DNA of 64,000 nucleotides from a bacterium YEK0313 (GCA_000751295.2 CCMO02000001.1:1475501-1539500); one strand, 5' to 3'. Shown: positions 18,008 through 28,973, numbered from the stretch's first letter. Program-made: numbers and translations. Notes: generated from the sequence alone by a model not told the origin.

Positions 18008-19060
18008 TCAGCGCCTGCCTTTGTTCGAAATGAAATGGGCCCCGGTGAAGCCGTCGAGGAAGGCTCCGAGCGACTGCCCGATGGTCGCGACATTGTAGCC
18101 GCCTTCCTGGATCAGCGCCGTCGGCAGGCCGAGGCCGCCGAGCATGGCGCCGATTCGGGCGAAGCCCTCGTGGCTGAGGCCGAGGCCGAGGCTCGGATCC
18201 TCGCGATGGGCGTCGAGCCCCAGCGAGACCACCAGGGCATCGGGCGCATAGGCCGCGATCCGGTCGCAGGCCGTGCCGAGCACGGCGAGATAGGCTTCGT
18301 CGCCAGTGCCGGCGGGGAGCGGCAGGTTGAGGGTGTAGCCGAGGCCGGCATCGGCGCCGCGCTCGTGTCCATAGCCGACGAAATAGGGATGGTAGTCGGT
18401 CGGATCCCGGTGCAGCGAGACGAACAGCACGTCGTTCCGGTGATAGAAGATGCCCTGCGTGCCGTTGCCGTGATGGACGTCGATGTCGATCAGCGCCACC
18501 CGGCCGAGGCGCCGCAGCAGCGACTGGGCCGCGATGGCGGCATTGTTCAGATAGGTGGCGCCGCCGCCCATGTCGCCGTAGGCGTGATGGCCGGACGGAC
18601 GGCAGAGCGCATAGACGGCCGCTTCGCCGGCGAGCAGACGCGCCGCCGCATCCGCTGCCAGATTGGCCGAGGCGACCGCGGCCTCGAAGGTTCCGGGACC
18701 GATCGGCGCGAGCTGATCGTGCATATGGTAGCCGGCGCGGCCGACAATGGAGGTCGGATAGCCGCCGACCATGCCGCGCACCGGAAAGATATTGGCGAAG
18801 ACACTCTCCGACGCCCCTTCGAGCTTGCTCCACTCGGCATGGGCGACCGCCAGGAAGTCGAGATATTCCGGCGAATGCACCGCCGCGATCGGCGCCATGC
18901 CGTGGTCCTTCGCCTCGGCCGGCGTCAGGCCCGCGGCGAGCGCCGCCTTGCGCAGCACATCGACCCGCTCCGGCAGGTCGCGGCCGGGGCGATAGACGCC
19001 GAGGCGCATGACGTCGCCGGGCACATGCAATGCGTGTTTTTCGGAGTGGAGGATATGCAT
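18008..19060 (-). CDS. Histone deacetylase-like amidohydrolase (class II/acetylpolyamine amidohydrolase type)
   Basis: A 350-residue zinc hydrolase of the HDAC superfamily. Visible are RPSGHHAYGD (catalytic His pair), DIDVHHGNGT (zinc ligands Asp and His) and LGLDAHRED (second Asp ligand). Bacterial members remove acetyl or larger acyl groups from polyamines and related amines. It starts MHILHSEKHALH at 19060. In the operon with amidase, RidA and an aminotransferase it likely deacylates an imported N-acylated amine. Confidence 0.92.
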   Translation of the reverse strand: MHILHSEKHALHVPGDVMRLGVYRPGRDLPERVDVLRKAALAAGLTPAEAKDHGMAPIAAVHSPEYLDFLAVAHAEWSKLEGASESVFANIFPVRGMVGGYPTSIVGRAGYHMHDQLAPIGPGTFEAAVASANLAADAAARLLAGEAAVYALCRPSGHHAYGDMGGGATYLNNAAIAAQSLLRRLGRVALIDIDVHHGNGTQGIFYHRNDVLFVSLHRDPTDYHPYFVGYGHERGADAGLGYTLNLPLPAGTGDEAYLAVLGTACDRIAAYAPDALVVSLGLDAHREDPSLGLGLSHEGFARIGAMLGGLGLPTALIQEGGYNVATIGQSLGAFLDGFTGAHFISNKGRR

Positions 19061-19089
19061 CGCCGCTTCCCGCCTCTGATCGTTGCTGC

Positions 19090-19917
19090 TCACACCAGCA
19101 TGGACAAGGGAGCCTCGACGAGGCTCCTGAACGCTTTCAGCCAGTCGGCCGCAGCCGCAAGGCTGATCCTGCGGCCATCGACCGACAGGGTCAGGCCGAT
19201 CGTCTCGGTTTCGACCACCGCCCCGCCGGCAAGGCGCAGGCGCCGCTCGGCCGCGCCGAAACTGCACAGGACGGCCCGCGCCGGCGGAAGCGCCATCGAT
19301 GCATGCCTGATGCCCTCGCGGCCCGGATTGGCGAGCGCGAGCAGCCCGCCGGCCTGGTCGGAGGCGGTCAGCACACCGCTGCGGGCGCGTTCGGCGAGCG
19401 CGCGGGTCTCTGCGTGGATGACCGAGAGCGGTTTGGTGTCGGCGGCGCGCAGCACCGGCATGGCCCCGCCGGCCGCTCCGGTGAAAGCCAGGGCGAGGTC
19501 GATCGCGTCGGCTTCGCCGGCAAAGGCCGGCACCCGCCGCGTCGCGACGGCCGCGGCCCGGATGAGGAAATCGGCGAGCGACAGCCGGGCGGCGGGGCGG
19601 ACGGCATTCAGCTCCGCGCGCAGAGCCTGCAGGGCATCGATGCCGCAATCGATCTGGAAATGCGAAAGTTCCGGCGCCGCGGCTATCGGCGCGGGCGCCG
19701 GCCCAGCCTCCGCGCCATGGGGCTGCGGTGACAGCGCGGCCCGTTCGGCCAGCACGCTGCGGATGTCGCGTTCGACGATCCGCCCGCGCGGGCCGCTGCC
19801 GCCGAGACGGGCGAGGTCGAGGCCATGATCACGGGCGAGCCTGCGGGCGAGCGGCGTCGCAAAGACCCGCCGCCCCCCGGCATATCCCGTTCGTTGAGCG
19901 GCCGATGCCAGCGCCAT
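19090..19917 (-). CDS. Degenerate 2-oxoacid dehydrogenase E2-like protein: no lipoyl domain, catalytic His lost
   Basis: A 275-residue E2 relative starting MALASAAQRTG at 19917, 4 bp after the E1 stop (a TTG 21 bp upstream would overlap E1). Residues about 17-52 form an E1/E3-binding domain (RVFATPLARRLARDHG, GGSGPRGRI). A linker rich in Ala/Pro leads to an acyltransferase-like core from about residue 84. The N-terminal lipoyl domain and the first helix of the core are absent. The DHRxxDG motif with catalytic His reads DGRRISL (about residues 247-253), so acyl transfer to CoA is unlikely. It may be a scaffold or a structural partner for E1. Confidence 0.85.
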   Translation of the reverse strand: MALASAAQRTGYAGGRRVFATPLARRLARDHGLDLARLGGSGPRGRIVERDIRSVLAERAALSPQPHGAEAGPAPAPIAAAPELSHFQIDCGIDALQALRAELNAVRPAARLSLADFLIRAAAVATRRVPAFAGEADAIDLALAFTGAAGGAMPVLRAADTKPLSVIHAETRALAERARSGVLTASDQAGGLLALANPGREGIRHASMALPPARAVLCSFGAAERRLRLAGGAVVETETIGLTLSVDGRRISLAAAADWLKAFRSLVEAPLSMLV

Positions 19918-19921
19918 CGCG

Positions 19922-22114
19922 TCAGACCCGCTCGCCAATCAGGCCGGCGAGCGCCTCGGTGACCTCGGCCGCGCCGGCGAAGGCGGCGCGCTCGAGCACC
20001 TTGGAAATGCTCGGCGAGGCCTCGCCGCCGGTCACGCGCTCGATCGGATGGTCGAGCCAGTCGAAGAAGCGGCGCTGGATCTCGTCGGCGAGCCAGGCGC
20101 CGTACGACGTGCCGCGAACGCCCTGCTCGACGATGACCACCCGGTTGGTCTTGGTGATCGAGCGGCCGATCGTGTCCCAGTCGAGACCGGCCCGGTCGAG
20201 CGTGCGCAAGTCGATCACCTCGACATCGGCGCCCATCGCCTCGACCGCCTCGAGGGTTTGCCGGACCATGGCAAGGTAGGTCAGGACGGTGGCGCGGCTG
20301 CCGCTCCGGCGGACCGCCGCCTTGCCGAACGGAATGATGAAGTCGAGATCGTCGACCGGCGCGGGACCGGACGAGGCGTAGAGATCGACATGCTCGATGA
20401 CGAGGACCGGATCGTTGCAGGCGAGCGCGGCGTTCATCAGGCCGACATAGTCGAACGGCGTCGACGGCGCGACGATGCGCCAGCCGGGCGCCGTGGCGAA
20501 GATGCCGGCCGGATCCATCGAGTGCTGCGACCCGTAGCCGGTGCCCATTGCCACCTTGGTGCGCAGCACCAGCGGCACCGGCAGGTCGCCGCCGAACATG
20601 TGGCGCGCCTTGCCGATCTGGTTGAACACCTGGTCGGCCGCCACCCACATGAAATCCGGATACATGAACTCGATGATCGGCCGGTAGCGGCCGTCCATGG
20701 CGATGCCGCCGCCGAGCCCGCAGAAGGCGTTCTCGCTGATCGGCGTGCCGAGGATCCGGTCGGGAAACCGCTCCTTCAGGCCGCGCGTCGCGCCATTGGT
20801 GCCGCCCTTGAGCCGATGGATGTCCTCGCCGAGGACGACGACGCCCGGATCGGTTTCCATGCGCCGCCCGATGACGTCGGCAATGACGTCGACGAACTTG
20901 CGCTCCTCGATGCGGCCGGCATGGCTTTCGGGAGCGCTCTCGCGCCAGCCGGCCAGCTCGGAGAGGTCGCCGCGAACGCCGACGTCGCGGAAATCGGGCG
21001 ACGGCCAGAGGCTGTCGGGAATGCGCCGGCGGTTGCCGGCGGTCGGCTCGGTCAGCTCGCCGGCAAGCTCCGCCATCAGCGCACGGCTGCGATCGCGCAG
21101 ATCCGCCACCGCGCCCTCGTCGATCAGCGACAGCGCCACCATGTCCTGGGCAGCCCGGTCCAGCGGGTCGCGCTGGCGCCAGTCGGCCTCCTCCTGCTTG
21201 GAGCGATAACCGTGGGCGCTGCCCGGCAGGCCGCCATTCTGGTGGAAGTAGCGGTAGACCTCGGCCTCGACGATGGCCGGCCCGGCGCCCGAGCGCATAT
21301 GCGCGACCGCCGCCTTCATGGCGAGATGGGTCGCCAGAGGGTTCATGCCGTCGACGCGCCAGGCGGGAATGCCGAAGGCCTGGCCACGCGACGACAGGCG
21401 CGGCTCGGCCGTGGCTTCGTCCACTGTGGTCGCAACGGCATAGCCGTTGTTTTCGATGAAGAAGCAGAGCGGCAGCTTCCAGGTCGCCGCGAGGTTCATC
21501 GTTTCGAGCACCGAGCCGATATTGACCGCTCCGTCGCCGAAATAGGTGACCACGACGGCGTCCGTACCGGCCTGCTTGTGCGCCCAGGCCGCACCCGCGG
21601 CGAGCGGCACGCCGCCGCCGACGATGGCATTGGTGCCGAGCACGCCGGCCTCCGCCCAGCGCAGATGCATGGAGCCGCCGCGCCCCCGGCAGAAGCCCTG
21701 GGCGAGGCCCATGATTTCGGCCAGCGCCCGCTTCATGAGATCGCGCACCGGCCCGCGGAAGCTGCCGCGCGGATCAAGCCCGTCGGGGGCCACCGTCAGA
21801 AGCGATTTCGCCAGGAACTGGTGGTGGCCGCGATGCGAGCCGTTGATCTGGTCGTCGGTGCGGAGCGCCAGGATGGATCCGACCGCCCCGCCTTCCTGGC
21901 CGATCGAGGAATGGGCCGGCCCGTGGACCAGCCCCTCACCGGCGAGCTGCAGCACAACCTCCTCGAAGGCGCGAACGAGATGGAGCTGGGTCAGCATCGT
22001 GCCAAGCAGCCCCCGGTCCGCCCTCAACCAATCGGCTTTCGAAGCCTCGAAACCGAGCCAGGGCGCCTGGCTGCGCATGGGGGTCGATCTGGCCATCGGC
22101 ATGCCCTCGTGCAT
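19922..22114 (-). CDS. Thiamine-diphosphate-dependent dehydrogenase E1, alpha and beta subunits fused
   Basis: A 730-residue fusion. The N-terminal half (to about residue 370) is an E1 alpha with GDGAVNIGS and FFIENNGYA forming the ThDP motif. The C-terminal half (from about residue 395, RKFVDVIADVIG) is an E1 beta with GEDIHRL, PISENAF and YGSQHSMDPAG. Such enzymes decarboxylate a 2-oxo acid or cleave acetoin-like compounds. It is the first gene of the eight-gene operon, with a TTGACA promoter 67 bp upstream. The ATG at 22114 is the longest; ATGs at 22102 and 22096 are alternatives. Its E2 partner lacks lipoyl and catalytic residues, so its acyl acceptor is unclear. Confidence 0.9.
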   Translation of the reverse strand: MHEGMPMARSTPMRSQAPWLGFEASKADWLRADRGLLGTMLTQLHLVRAFEEVVLQLAGEGLVHGPAHSSIGQEGGAVGSILALRTDDQINGSHRGHHQFLAKSLLTVAPDGLDPRGSFRGPVRDLMKRALAEIMGLAQGFCRGRGGSMHLRWAEAGVLGTNAIVGGGVPLAAGAAWAHKQAGTDAVVVTYFGDGAVNIGSVLETMNLAATWKLPLCFFIENNGYAVATTVDEATAEPRLSSRGQAFGIPAWRVDGMNPLATHLAMKAAVAHMRSGAGPAIVEAEVYRYFHQNGGLPGSAHGYRSKQEEADWRQRDPLDRAAQDMVALSLIDEGAVADLRDRSRALMAELAGELTEPTAGNRRRIPDSLWPSPDFRDVGVRGDLSELAGWRESAPESHAGRIEERKFVDVIADVIGRRMETDPGVVVLGEDIHRLKGGTNGATRGLKERFPDRILGTPISENAFCGLGGGIAMDGRYRPIIEFMYPDFMWVAADQVFNQIGKARHMFGGDLPVPLVLRTKVAMGTGYGSQHSMDPAGIFATAPGWRIVAPSTPFDYVGLMNAALACNDPVLVIEHVDLYASSGPAPVDDLDFIIPFGKAAVRRSGSRATVLTYLAMVRQTLEAVEAMGADVEVIDLRTLDRAGLDWDTIGRSITKTNRVVIVEQGVRGTSYGAWLADEIQRRFFDWLDHPIERVTGGEASPSISKVLERAAFAGAAEVTEALAGLIGERV

Positions 22115-22156
22115 CGGCTCGCGGCGGATCTCGCGCGCGGCCTGTCGTCAGGGCCA

Positions 22157-22201
22157 GGAATAGTCGCCGACATGCCCCCGTGTCAAGAGAATGGATCCAA
22201 T
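22157..22201 (-). promoter_or_regulatory. Promoter of the E1 operon with adjacent operator AATGGATCCAAT (22190-22201)
   Basis: On the minus strand, TTGACA (22186-22181) and TATTCC (22162-22157) are separated by 18 bp. The palindrome AATGGATCCAAT abuts the -35 box with a 3-bp gap. The same order and spacing are repeated at 28974-28994. A half site ATTGGAT follows at 22203-22209. The binding protein is probably the GntR regulator at 22884. Confidence 0.72.
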
Positions 22202-22241
22202 GATTGGATTTTATGTTCTCATTTAAAGAATATTCGGCTCT

Positions 22242-22253
22242 ATTGGATCCATA
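22242..22253. promoter_or_regulatory. Second GGATCC-centred operator upstream of the VOC-gntR pair
   Basis: ATTGGATCCATA at 22242-22253 matches ATTGGATCCAAT at 10 of 12 bases. It begins 52 bp from the start of the operator at 22190, about five helical turns, and lies 25 bp before the VOC start, so it can control both directions. Confidence 0.62.
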
Positions 22254-22277
22254 TACACATTCGGAGAGACGACCATC

Positions 22278-22853
22278 ATGACGACGACGCGTTCCGCCCA
22301 TCCCACGGAAGGACCGGTCCCCGCCCCGGGCCTGCCCGGCCTCAAAGGCACCGAGCATATCGGCTTCACCGTGCCCGATCTCGACGAGGCCATCGACTTC
22401 TTCGTCCGGGTCATCGGCTGCGAGCCCTTCTACGAACTGGGTCCGTTCCAGGCGTCTGACGACTGGATGGCCGAGCATCTCGGCGTGCACCCGCGTACCG
22501 CGATGAAGCGGTTGAAGTTTCTGCGCTGCCGGACCGGGCCGAATTTCGAGATCTTCGAATATGACGCCCCCGACCAGAACGTGACGCAGCCTCGCAATTC
22601 GGATGTCGGAGGCCATCATCTCGGCTTCTATGTCGACGACATCACGGCCGCGATCGAGCACCTGAAGGCCCATGGCGTGCGCGTCTTGGGCGAGCCGACG
22701 GTGCGCACCAGCGGCCCGAGCGCCGGCCAGACCTGGGTCTATTTCCTGGCCCCCTGGGGCATGCAGCTCGAGCTTGTGAGCTTTCCCGGCGGCAAGGCCT
22801 ATGAGCAGGACTCGCCCCGGCGACTGTGGCATCCTGCGGCCCCGAACCTTTAG
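22278..22853 (+). CDS. VOC family protein (glyoxalase/extradiol dioxygenase-like)
   Basis: A 191-residue single-module VOC protein; GGAGAGA precedes the ATG. Two beta-alpha-beta repeats are visible: TEHIGFTVPDLDEAIDFF (His metal ligand) and GGHHLGFYVDDITAAIEHL (His), with FEIFEYD and GMQLELVSF supplying glutamates. Members isomerise, cleave C-C bonds or conjugate thiols with a metal ion. It precedes gntR by 30 bp and is divergent from the E1 operon, so it is probably one step of the same pathway. Confidence 0.88.
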   Translation: MTTTRSAHPTEGPVPAPGLPGLKGTEHIGFTVPDLDEAIDFFVRVIGCEPFYELGPFQASDDWMAEHLGVHPRTAMKRLKFLRCRTGPNFEIFEYDAPDQNVTQPRNSDVGGHHLGFYVDDITAAIEHLKAHGVRVLGEPTVRTSGPSAGQTWVYFLAPWGMQLELVSFPGGKAYEQDSPRRLWHPAAPNL

Positions 22854-22883
22854 CTGCGCGGGCCTTGCCCGGATTGAATTGCC

Positions 22884-23609
22884 ATGGCCGACTTTCCCCT
22901 TTCGACGGCAGAGCTGGAACAGCCGGACCCGTCCGCCGCATCGCCCGTCGCCAGCGAGCGCGTCACCGCCGCGATCCGCTCCGCGATCCTCGGCGGCCGC
23001 TTCGCGCCGGGCTCGCGGATCCGGCAGGAGGAGCTTGCCGACGAATTCGGCACCAGCCGCCTGCCGGTGCGCGAAGCCCTGAAGCGGCTGGAGAGTGAAG
23101 GCCTGATCATCCTGGTGCCGAACAGCGGCGCCTGGGTCGCCAAGCTCGACCTCGCCGAGTGTATCGAGGTCTACAAGATGCGCGAGCGGCTGGAGCCCCT
23201 GGCGCTCGGAGAGGGCGCGCCAAGCCTGCCGGCCGGCATTCTGGAACGGATGGAGGAACTGGCCGCGCAGATGGAACGGGTCGAGGACATCGAGGATTTC
23301 ATCCGCCTCGACCGCGAATTCCACCTGATGAGCTACGGCCCGTCCAACATGCCGAAGCTCAACCGGATGATCGAGCGCTTCTGGAACTCGACGCAGCACT
23401 ACCGGCGGGCCTTCGCCACCGTCATGGGCGTCGAAGGCCTCCGCCTGGTGCATTACGAGCACCGCCTGCTGATCGAGGCGCTGAAGCGGCACGACGCGGA
23501 GGAGGCCGAGCGCATCCTCTACGGCCACATCCGGCGCACGCGCCTCGAGCTCGAGCGCCACCAGGACATTTTCGAGGTCAAGCCGCGCGGCCGGAAGGCC
23601 GGACGCTAG
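22884..23609 (+). CDS. GntR family regulator (FCD/FadR subfamily), likely regulator of the surrounding locus
   Basis: A 241-residue regulator. Residues about 25-90 form the winged helix (SERVTAAIRSAILGGRFAPG, EELADEFGTSRLPVREALKRL). The rest is an all-helical FCD domain with the metal/ligand residues in DREFH, EHRLLIEAL and GHIRRTR. It follows the VOC gene by 30 bp on the same strand. GGATCC-centred palindromes occur at the promoter beside it and at the importer promoter 6 kb away, the expected size and symmetry for a GntR dimer site. The ligand is probably an imported compound or pathway intermediate. Confidence 0.9.
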   Translation: MADFPLSTAELEQPDPSAASPVASERVTAAIRSAILGGRFAPGSRIRQEELADEFGTSRLPVREALKRLESEGLIILVPNSGAWVAKLDLAECIEVYKMRERLEPLALGEGAPSLPAGILERMEELAAQMERVEDIEDFIRLDREFHLMSYGPSNMPKLNRMIERFWNSTQHYRRAFATVMGVEGLRLVHYEHRLLIEALKRHDAEEAERILYGHIRRTRLELERHQDIFEVKPRGRKAGR

Positions 23610-23628
23610 CCGCGCGGTCGCGCCAGCC

Positions 23629-25308
<1,680 letters not shown>

Positions 25309-25309
25309 G

Positions 25310-26146
25310 TCAGCCTCGCCGGTCCCTGAGCTGCGGGTTCATCGCATCGTTCAGCCCCTCGCCGATGAGATTGATGGCGAGCACGGTCGCGAGGATGGTG
25401 AGCCCGGGGAAGACGCTCATCCACCAGGCCTCGCGCAGCATGGTCCGCGCCGCGCCGATCATGAACCCCCAGCTCATCATGTTGCGGTCGCCGAGCCCGA
25501 GGAAGGACAGCGCGCTCTCGGTCAGGATGGCGGTGGCGACCATCAGCGAGGCCATGACGACGATCGGCGACACCGCATTGGGCAGGATCTGCGAGATCAT
25601 GATGCGCGGGCCGCTCTGGCCGATCACGATCGCCGCCTGGACGAATTCGCGCGACCTGAGGCTGAGGAACTCGCCCCGCACCAGGCGCGCCACCGGCGGC
25701 CAGGAGACGACCGCGATCGCCAGGGTGATCGAGGCGATCGACGGGCTGAAGATGGCGACCAGCACGATCGCCATGGCGAAGGCCGGGATGGTCTGGAAGA
25801 ACTCGGTGAAGCGCATCAGCGCGTCGTCGACATGGCCGCCGTAATAGCCTGCCATTGCGCCGATGGAGATGCCCGCCAGCACGGAGACCAGGGTCGAGAC
25901 CACGCCGACCAGCAGCGAGACGCGCGCGCCATAGGCAAGGCCGGCGGCGATGTCGCGGCCGAGCAGATCCGTGCCGAGCGGAAACGACCAGTCCTGGAAC
26001 GGCGGCAGCAGGGGCTCGCCCGCGCTCTGCCAGGGGCTGACCGGAAAGATGAGCGGCGCGGCGAGCGCCACCAGCGCGGTGACGAGGATGATGCCGAGCC
26101 CGATGGCCGCGCCGGGATTGGCGATGTAGCGACGCAGGAAGGTCAT
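25310..26146 (-). CDS. ABC transporter permease, DppC family
   Basis: A 278-residue inner-membrane permease. Six hydrophobic segments are expected; the N-terminal helix (AIGLGIILVTALVALAAPLIF) and the conserved EAA-like loop around FVQAAIVIGQSGPRI are visible. It pairs with DppB to form the channel of the peptide/opine-type importer. It lies 11 bp after dppB. Confidence 0.92.
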   Translation of the reverse strand: MTFLRRYIANPGAAIGLGIILVTALVALAAPLIFPVSPWQSAGEPLLPPFQDWSFPLGTDLLGRDIAAGLAYGARVSLLVGVVSTLVSVLAGISIGAMAGYYGGHVDDALMRFTEFFQTIPAFAMAIVLVAIFSPSIASITLAIAVVSWPPVARLVRGEFLSLRSREFVQAAIVIGQSGPRIMISQILPNAVSPIVVMASLMVATAILTESALSFLGLGDRNMMSWGFMIGAARTMLREAWWMSVFPGLTILATVLAINLIGEGLNDAMNPQLRDRRG

Positions 26147-26157
26147 GGACGGTTACC

Positions 26158-27135
26158 TCAAGCGGCGAGTTCGATGCGCGGATCGACGAGGCCGTAGCAA
26201 AGATCCGACAGGAGATTGACGACGACCACGACCGCCGCCGTGACCAGGAAGACGCCCAGGATGACCGGGTAGTCGCGCTGCATCAGCGCGTCGAACATCA
26301 GCCGGCCGATGCCCGGCCAGGCGAACACCGTCTCCGTCAGCACGGCGCCGCCGACGAGCTGGCCGGCCTGGACGCTCGCCAGGGTGAAGACCGGCAGCAG
26401 CGCATTGCGCAGGACATGGCGCCGGACGATCTGCGCCTGCGGCACGCCCTTGGCGCGCGCCGTCTTGACGAAGTCGAGGCCGAGCACCTCCAGCATCGAG
26501 GCGCGCATCAGCCGGGCATAGACCGCGGTGAAGAACAGGCCGAGCGTTACGGTCGGCAGGACGAGATGCCAGGCGATATCGAGCATGCGGGCAAGCCCGC
26601 CGGCCTCGCCGCCGAGGCTCTCCATGCCGAATGGCGGGAACCATCCGAGGTGCACGGAAAAGACCAGTACGGCCATCAGCGCGATCCAGAACAGCGGCGT
26701 CGCGTAGAAGACGAGCGCACCCGCCATGACCATGCTGTCGACCGGCCCGCCCCGGCGCCGGGCGGCGGCGACGCCGAGCCCCGTGCCGAGCGTAAGGGAG
26801 AACAGGAAGGCGCAGCCGGTCAGCAGCAGCGTCGCCGGCAGGCGCTCGGCGATGAGGGTGACGACCGGCACCTGATTGCGGTAGGAAAAGCCGAGATCGC
26901 CGACGGCGACGCCTTTCAGATAGAGCCACAATTGCCACCAGGCCGGCTGGTCGAGGCCGAAGCGGATCTTGAGCTCGGCGAGGAAGGCTTCATCGCCCGC
27001 GCCGGCTTCGCCCGCGAAGACCGCGGCGGGGTCGCCGGGCGCGAGGTGGATGAGCGTGAAGTTCAGCACGACCACGCCGATCAGCACGGCCACGGCCTTG
27101 GCCAGCCGGCGCGCGGCGAAATCCAGATGTTTCAA
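26158..27135 (-). CDS. ABC transporter permease, DppB family (TTG start)
   Basis: A 325-residue permease. The start is placed at TTG 27135 because GGAGAA lies 5 bp upstream and the resulting N-terminus KHLDFAARRLAKAVAVLIGVV is typical of DppB. An ATG at 27240 would overlap the binding protein gene and add a poorly conserved tail. Features are the N-terminal helix, the periplasmic LAPGDPAAVFAGE region and the loop TARAKGVPQAQIVRRHVLRN (EAA motif). It is the second gene of the importer operon. Confidence 0.9.
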   Translation of the reverse strand: MKHLDFAARRLAKAVAVLIGVVVLNFTLIHLAPGDPAAVFAGEAGAGDEAFLAELKIRFGLDQPAWWQLWLYLKGVAVGDLGFSYRNQVPVVTLIAERLPATLLLTGCAFLFSLTLGTGLGVAAARRRGGPVDSMVMAGALVFYATPLFWIALMAVLVFSVHLGWFPPFGMESLGGEAGGLARMLDIAWHLVLPTVTLGLFFTAVYARLMRASMLEVLGLDFVKTARAKGVPQAQIVRRHVLRNALLPVFTLASVQAGQLVGGAVLTETVFAWPGIGRLMFDALMQRDYPVILGVFLVTAAVVVVVNLLSDLCYGLVDPRIELAA

Positions 27136-27199
27136 TGTCGTTCTCCGCGCTGGAGCCAGGGAAGCGGCACGCCGGACGGAGCCGGACGCGCCCGGCGGA

Positions 27200-28771
27200 T
27201 CACCTTGCGATCCAGGCTTCGTCGAGCGTGTCGGAGACACCGATCGCGGTGGTGACGAGATCGCGCGCCGCCGGCCGGCTCACCACGACGCTGCGCATCT
27301 CGAAGAGCCAGCCGAGCGCGACCTCGTCGGCGAGCAGCGCCTGCACCTTGGCGTAGGCCTCGCGCGCCGCCGCCTCCGAAATGGCGCCCGCAGCCTCCGC
27401 GAACAGCCGGTCGACCTCAGCATTGGCATAGCCGTGGTTGTTCGCCGCCGGCGTGCCCTTGATGATGTTGGTCGAGAGATAGTGCCGGGCGACACCGAGC
27501 GCCGGGTCGCCGTACTGGTAGGTGTAGTTGAGCGCCGCGTCGAAGTTCCAGTCGGAGACCGCCTGCGACCAGCCGGCGACGTCGGTCGCCTGGATGGTCA
27601 CGTCGAAGCCGATCTGGGCGAGCTGCTGCTTGATATATTCGGCGAGCCGGTCCCATTGCTGGCCATAGGGCAGCGGCAGGAGCCTGATCCTGAGGCTGCC
27701 CCTGTCGACGCCGGAGCGGGCGATGAGGTCCTTAGCCAGCTTCAGATCGTAGGCATATTGCGGCACGTCGGGCGTGTAGAAGCGCGTCGACGAGGACACC
27801 GCGCCGCGCGCCGGGGTCGCCCAGCCGAACCAGATGTTGCGGGCGATGAAGGCGCGGTCGAGCGCATGCATCACCGCCTTGCGCACCGACTTGTTGTCGA
27901 ATGGCGGGCGGCGCAGGTTCATCTGCAGGAAGGCGTGAGGCGCATACATTTCCTCGCCCTTGGTCGTGCTGGCCACGTTGGGCTGGGCGACGATGCGGCG
28001 GATCTCGAAACCTTCGGCATCGCCGCTGCGCAGCACGTCGACGATGCCGCGGTCGAAGGCGATGGCGCGCGAGGCGGCATCGGGGATGATGCGGAAATAG
28101 ATCTCGTCGATGAACGGCCGCTCCGGTTTCCAATAGTCCTCGTTGCGGACGAGATGGATGTGCTGGCCGCGGCGCCAGGCCTTGAACTTGAACGGTCCGG
28201 TGCCGATGGGCGCGAGATTTGCCGGGTTGGTCCGATAGTCGGTGCCGGCATAGACATGTTTCGGCAGGATCGGCAGCGAGCTCAGCTCGAAGGCGTAGAG
28301 GAAGGCCGAGAACGGCTTCTTCAGACGGAACACGACGGTGCCGCCGGGACCGGCGGAGATCGCCGCGACATAGGTGTCGTGGATCAGGCGCCAGCGCGGA
28401 TGCGCCTCGCGCAGCAAGGTGCCGGCGCTGAACACGACATCCTCGGCCGTGAACGGCTGGCCGTCATGCCAGCGCACATTGTCCTGCAGCGTGAACGTAT
28501 AGGTCAGACCGTCGGCGGACACCGCCCAGCCGCGCGCCAGCGAGGGGCGCGGCTCGAGCTTTTCCGAATAGGTCAGGAGGCTCTGGAAGATCTTGCCGCC
28601 GATATAAATGGTCGGCGCCTGCAGGTTCAGGCCGAGCGCCAGCGTCGCCGGCTCCGGCTGGGCGATCAGGTTGAGTACGCCGCCGCGCCGGTGCGGCTCG
28701 GCGGCATGGAGCGGCATGGTCGACGCGGCAAGAACCGCGGCGCTGAAATGCCTGCGCGAAAGTCCGGTCAT
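27200..28771 (-). CDS. ABC transporter substrate-binding protein (SBP family 5, peptide/opine type)
   Basis: A 523-residue binding protein starting MTGLSRRHFSA, a twin-arginine signal with a hydrophobic stretch ending near HAAEP. The body has the family 5 pattern LNLIAQPEP, GLTYTFTLQDNVRWHDGQPFTA and GTGPFKFKAW. It captures the substrate in the periplasm for the DppBC-DF complex. It leads the importer operon; its promoter region holds three GGATCC-centred sites. The substrate is unknown; context suggests an N-acylated amine, amide or opine. Confidence 0.93.
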   Translation of the reverse strand: MTGLSRRHFSAAVLAASTMPLHAAEPHRRGGVLNLIAQPEPATLALGLNLQAPTIYIGGKIFQSLLTYSEKLEPRPSLARGWAVSADGLTYTFTLQDNVRWHDGQPFTAEDVVFSAGTLLREAHPRWRLIHDTYVAAISAGPGGTVVFRLKKPFSAFLYAFELSSLPILPKHVYAGTDYRTNPANLAPIGTGPFKFKAWRRGQHIHLVRNEDYWKPERPFIDEIYFRIIPDAASRAIAFDRGIVDVLRSGDAEGFEIRRIVAQPNVASTTKGEEMYAPHAFLQMNLRRPPFDNKSVRKAVMHALDRAFIARNIWFGWATPARGAVSSSTRFYTPDVPQYAYDLKLAKDLIARSGVDRGSLRIRLLPLPYGQQWDRLAEYIKQQLAQIGFDVTIQATDVAGWSQAVSDWNFDAALNYTYQYGDPALGVARHYLSTNIIKGTPAANNHGYANAEVDRLFAEAAGAISEAAAREAYAKVQALLADEVALGWLFEMRSVVVSRPAARDLVTTAIGVSDTLDEAWIAR

Positions 28772-28794
28772 GATCTGCCCCTCCGATCGGCATG

Positions 28795-28806
28795 AATGGA
28801 TCCACC
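28795..28806. promoter_or_regulatory. Partial GGATCC operator in the leader of the binding protein gene
   Basis: AATGGATCCACC retains the left arm of the operator but not the right. It is 24 bp from the start codon and is the weakest of the five sites. Confidence 0.35.
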
Positions 28807-28973
28807 GGATGCGGCAGGCCGGGCCTCATCGCCCGTCCGCCTGCGGTTCGCCATTCGACCTGATGCAGGCGCACGCGGCGGCAGCAGGCGGGAAACCGGT
28901 CATTGCGCACCCTTCGGCTTACGCCCGGGCGCCCCGTTGGAACGGCTGCTAATGGGCCGCAGAAAGAACCGCC

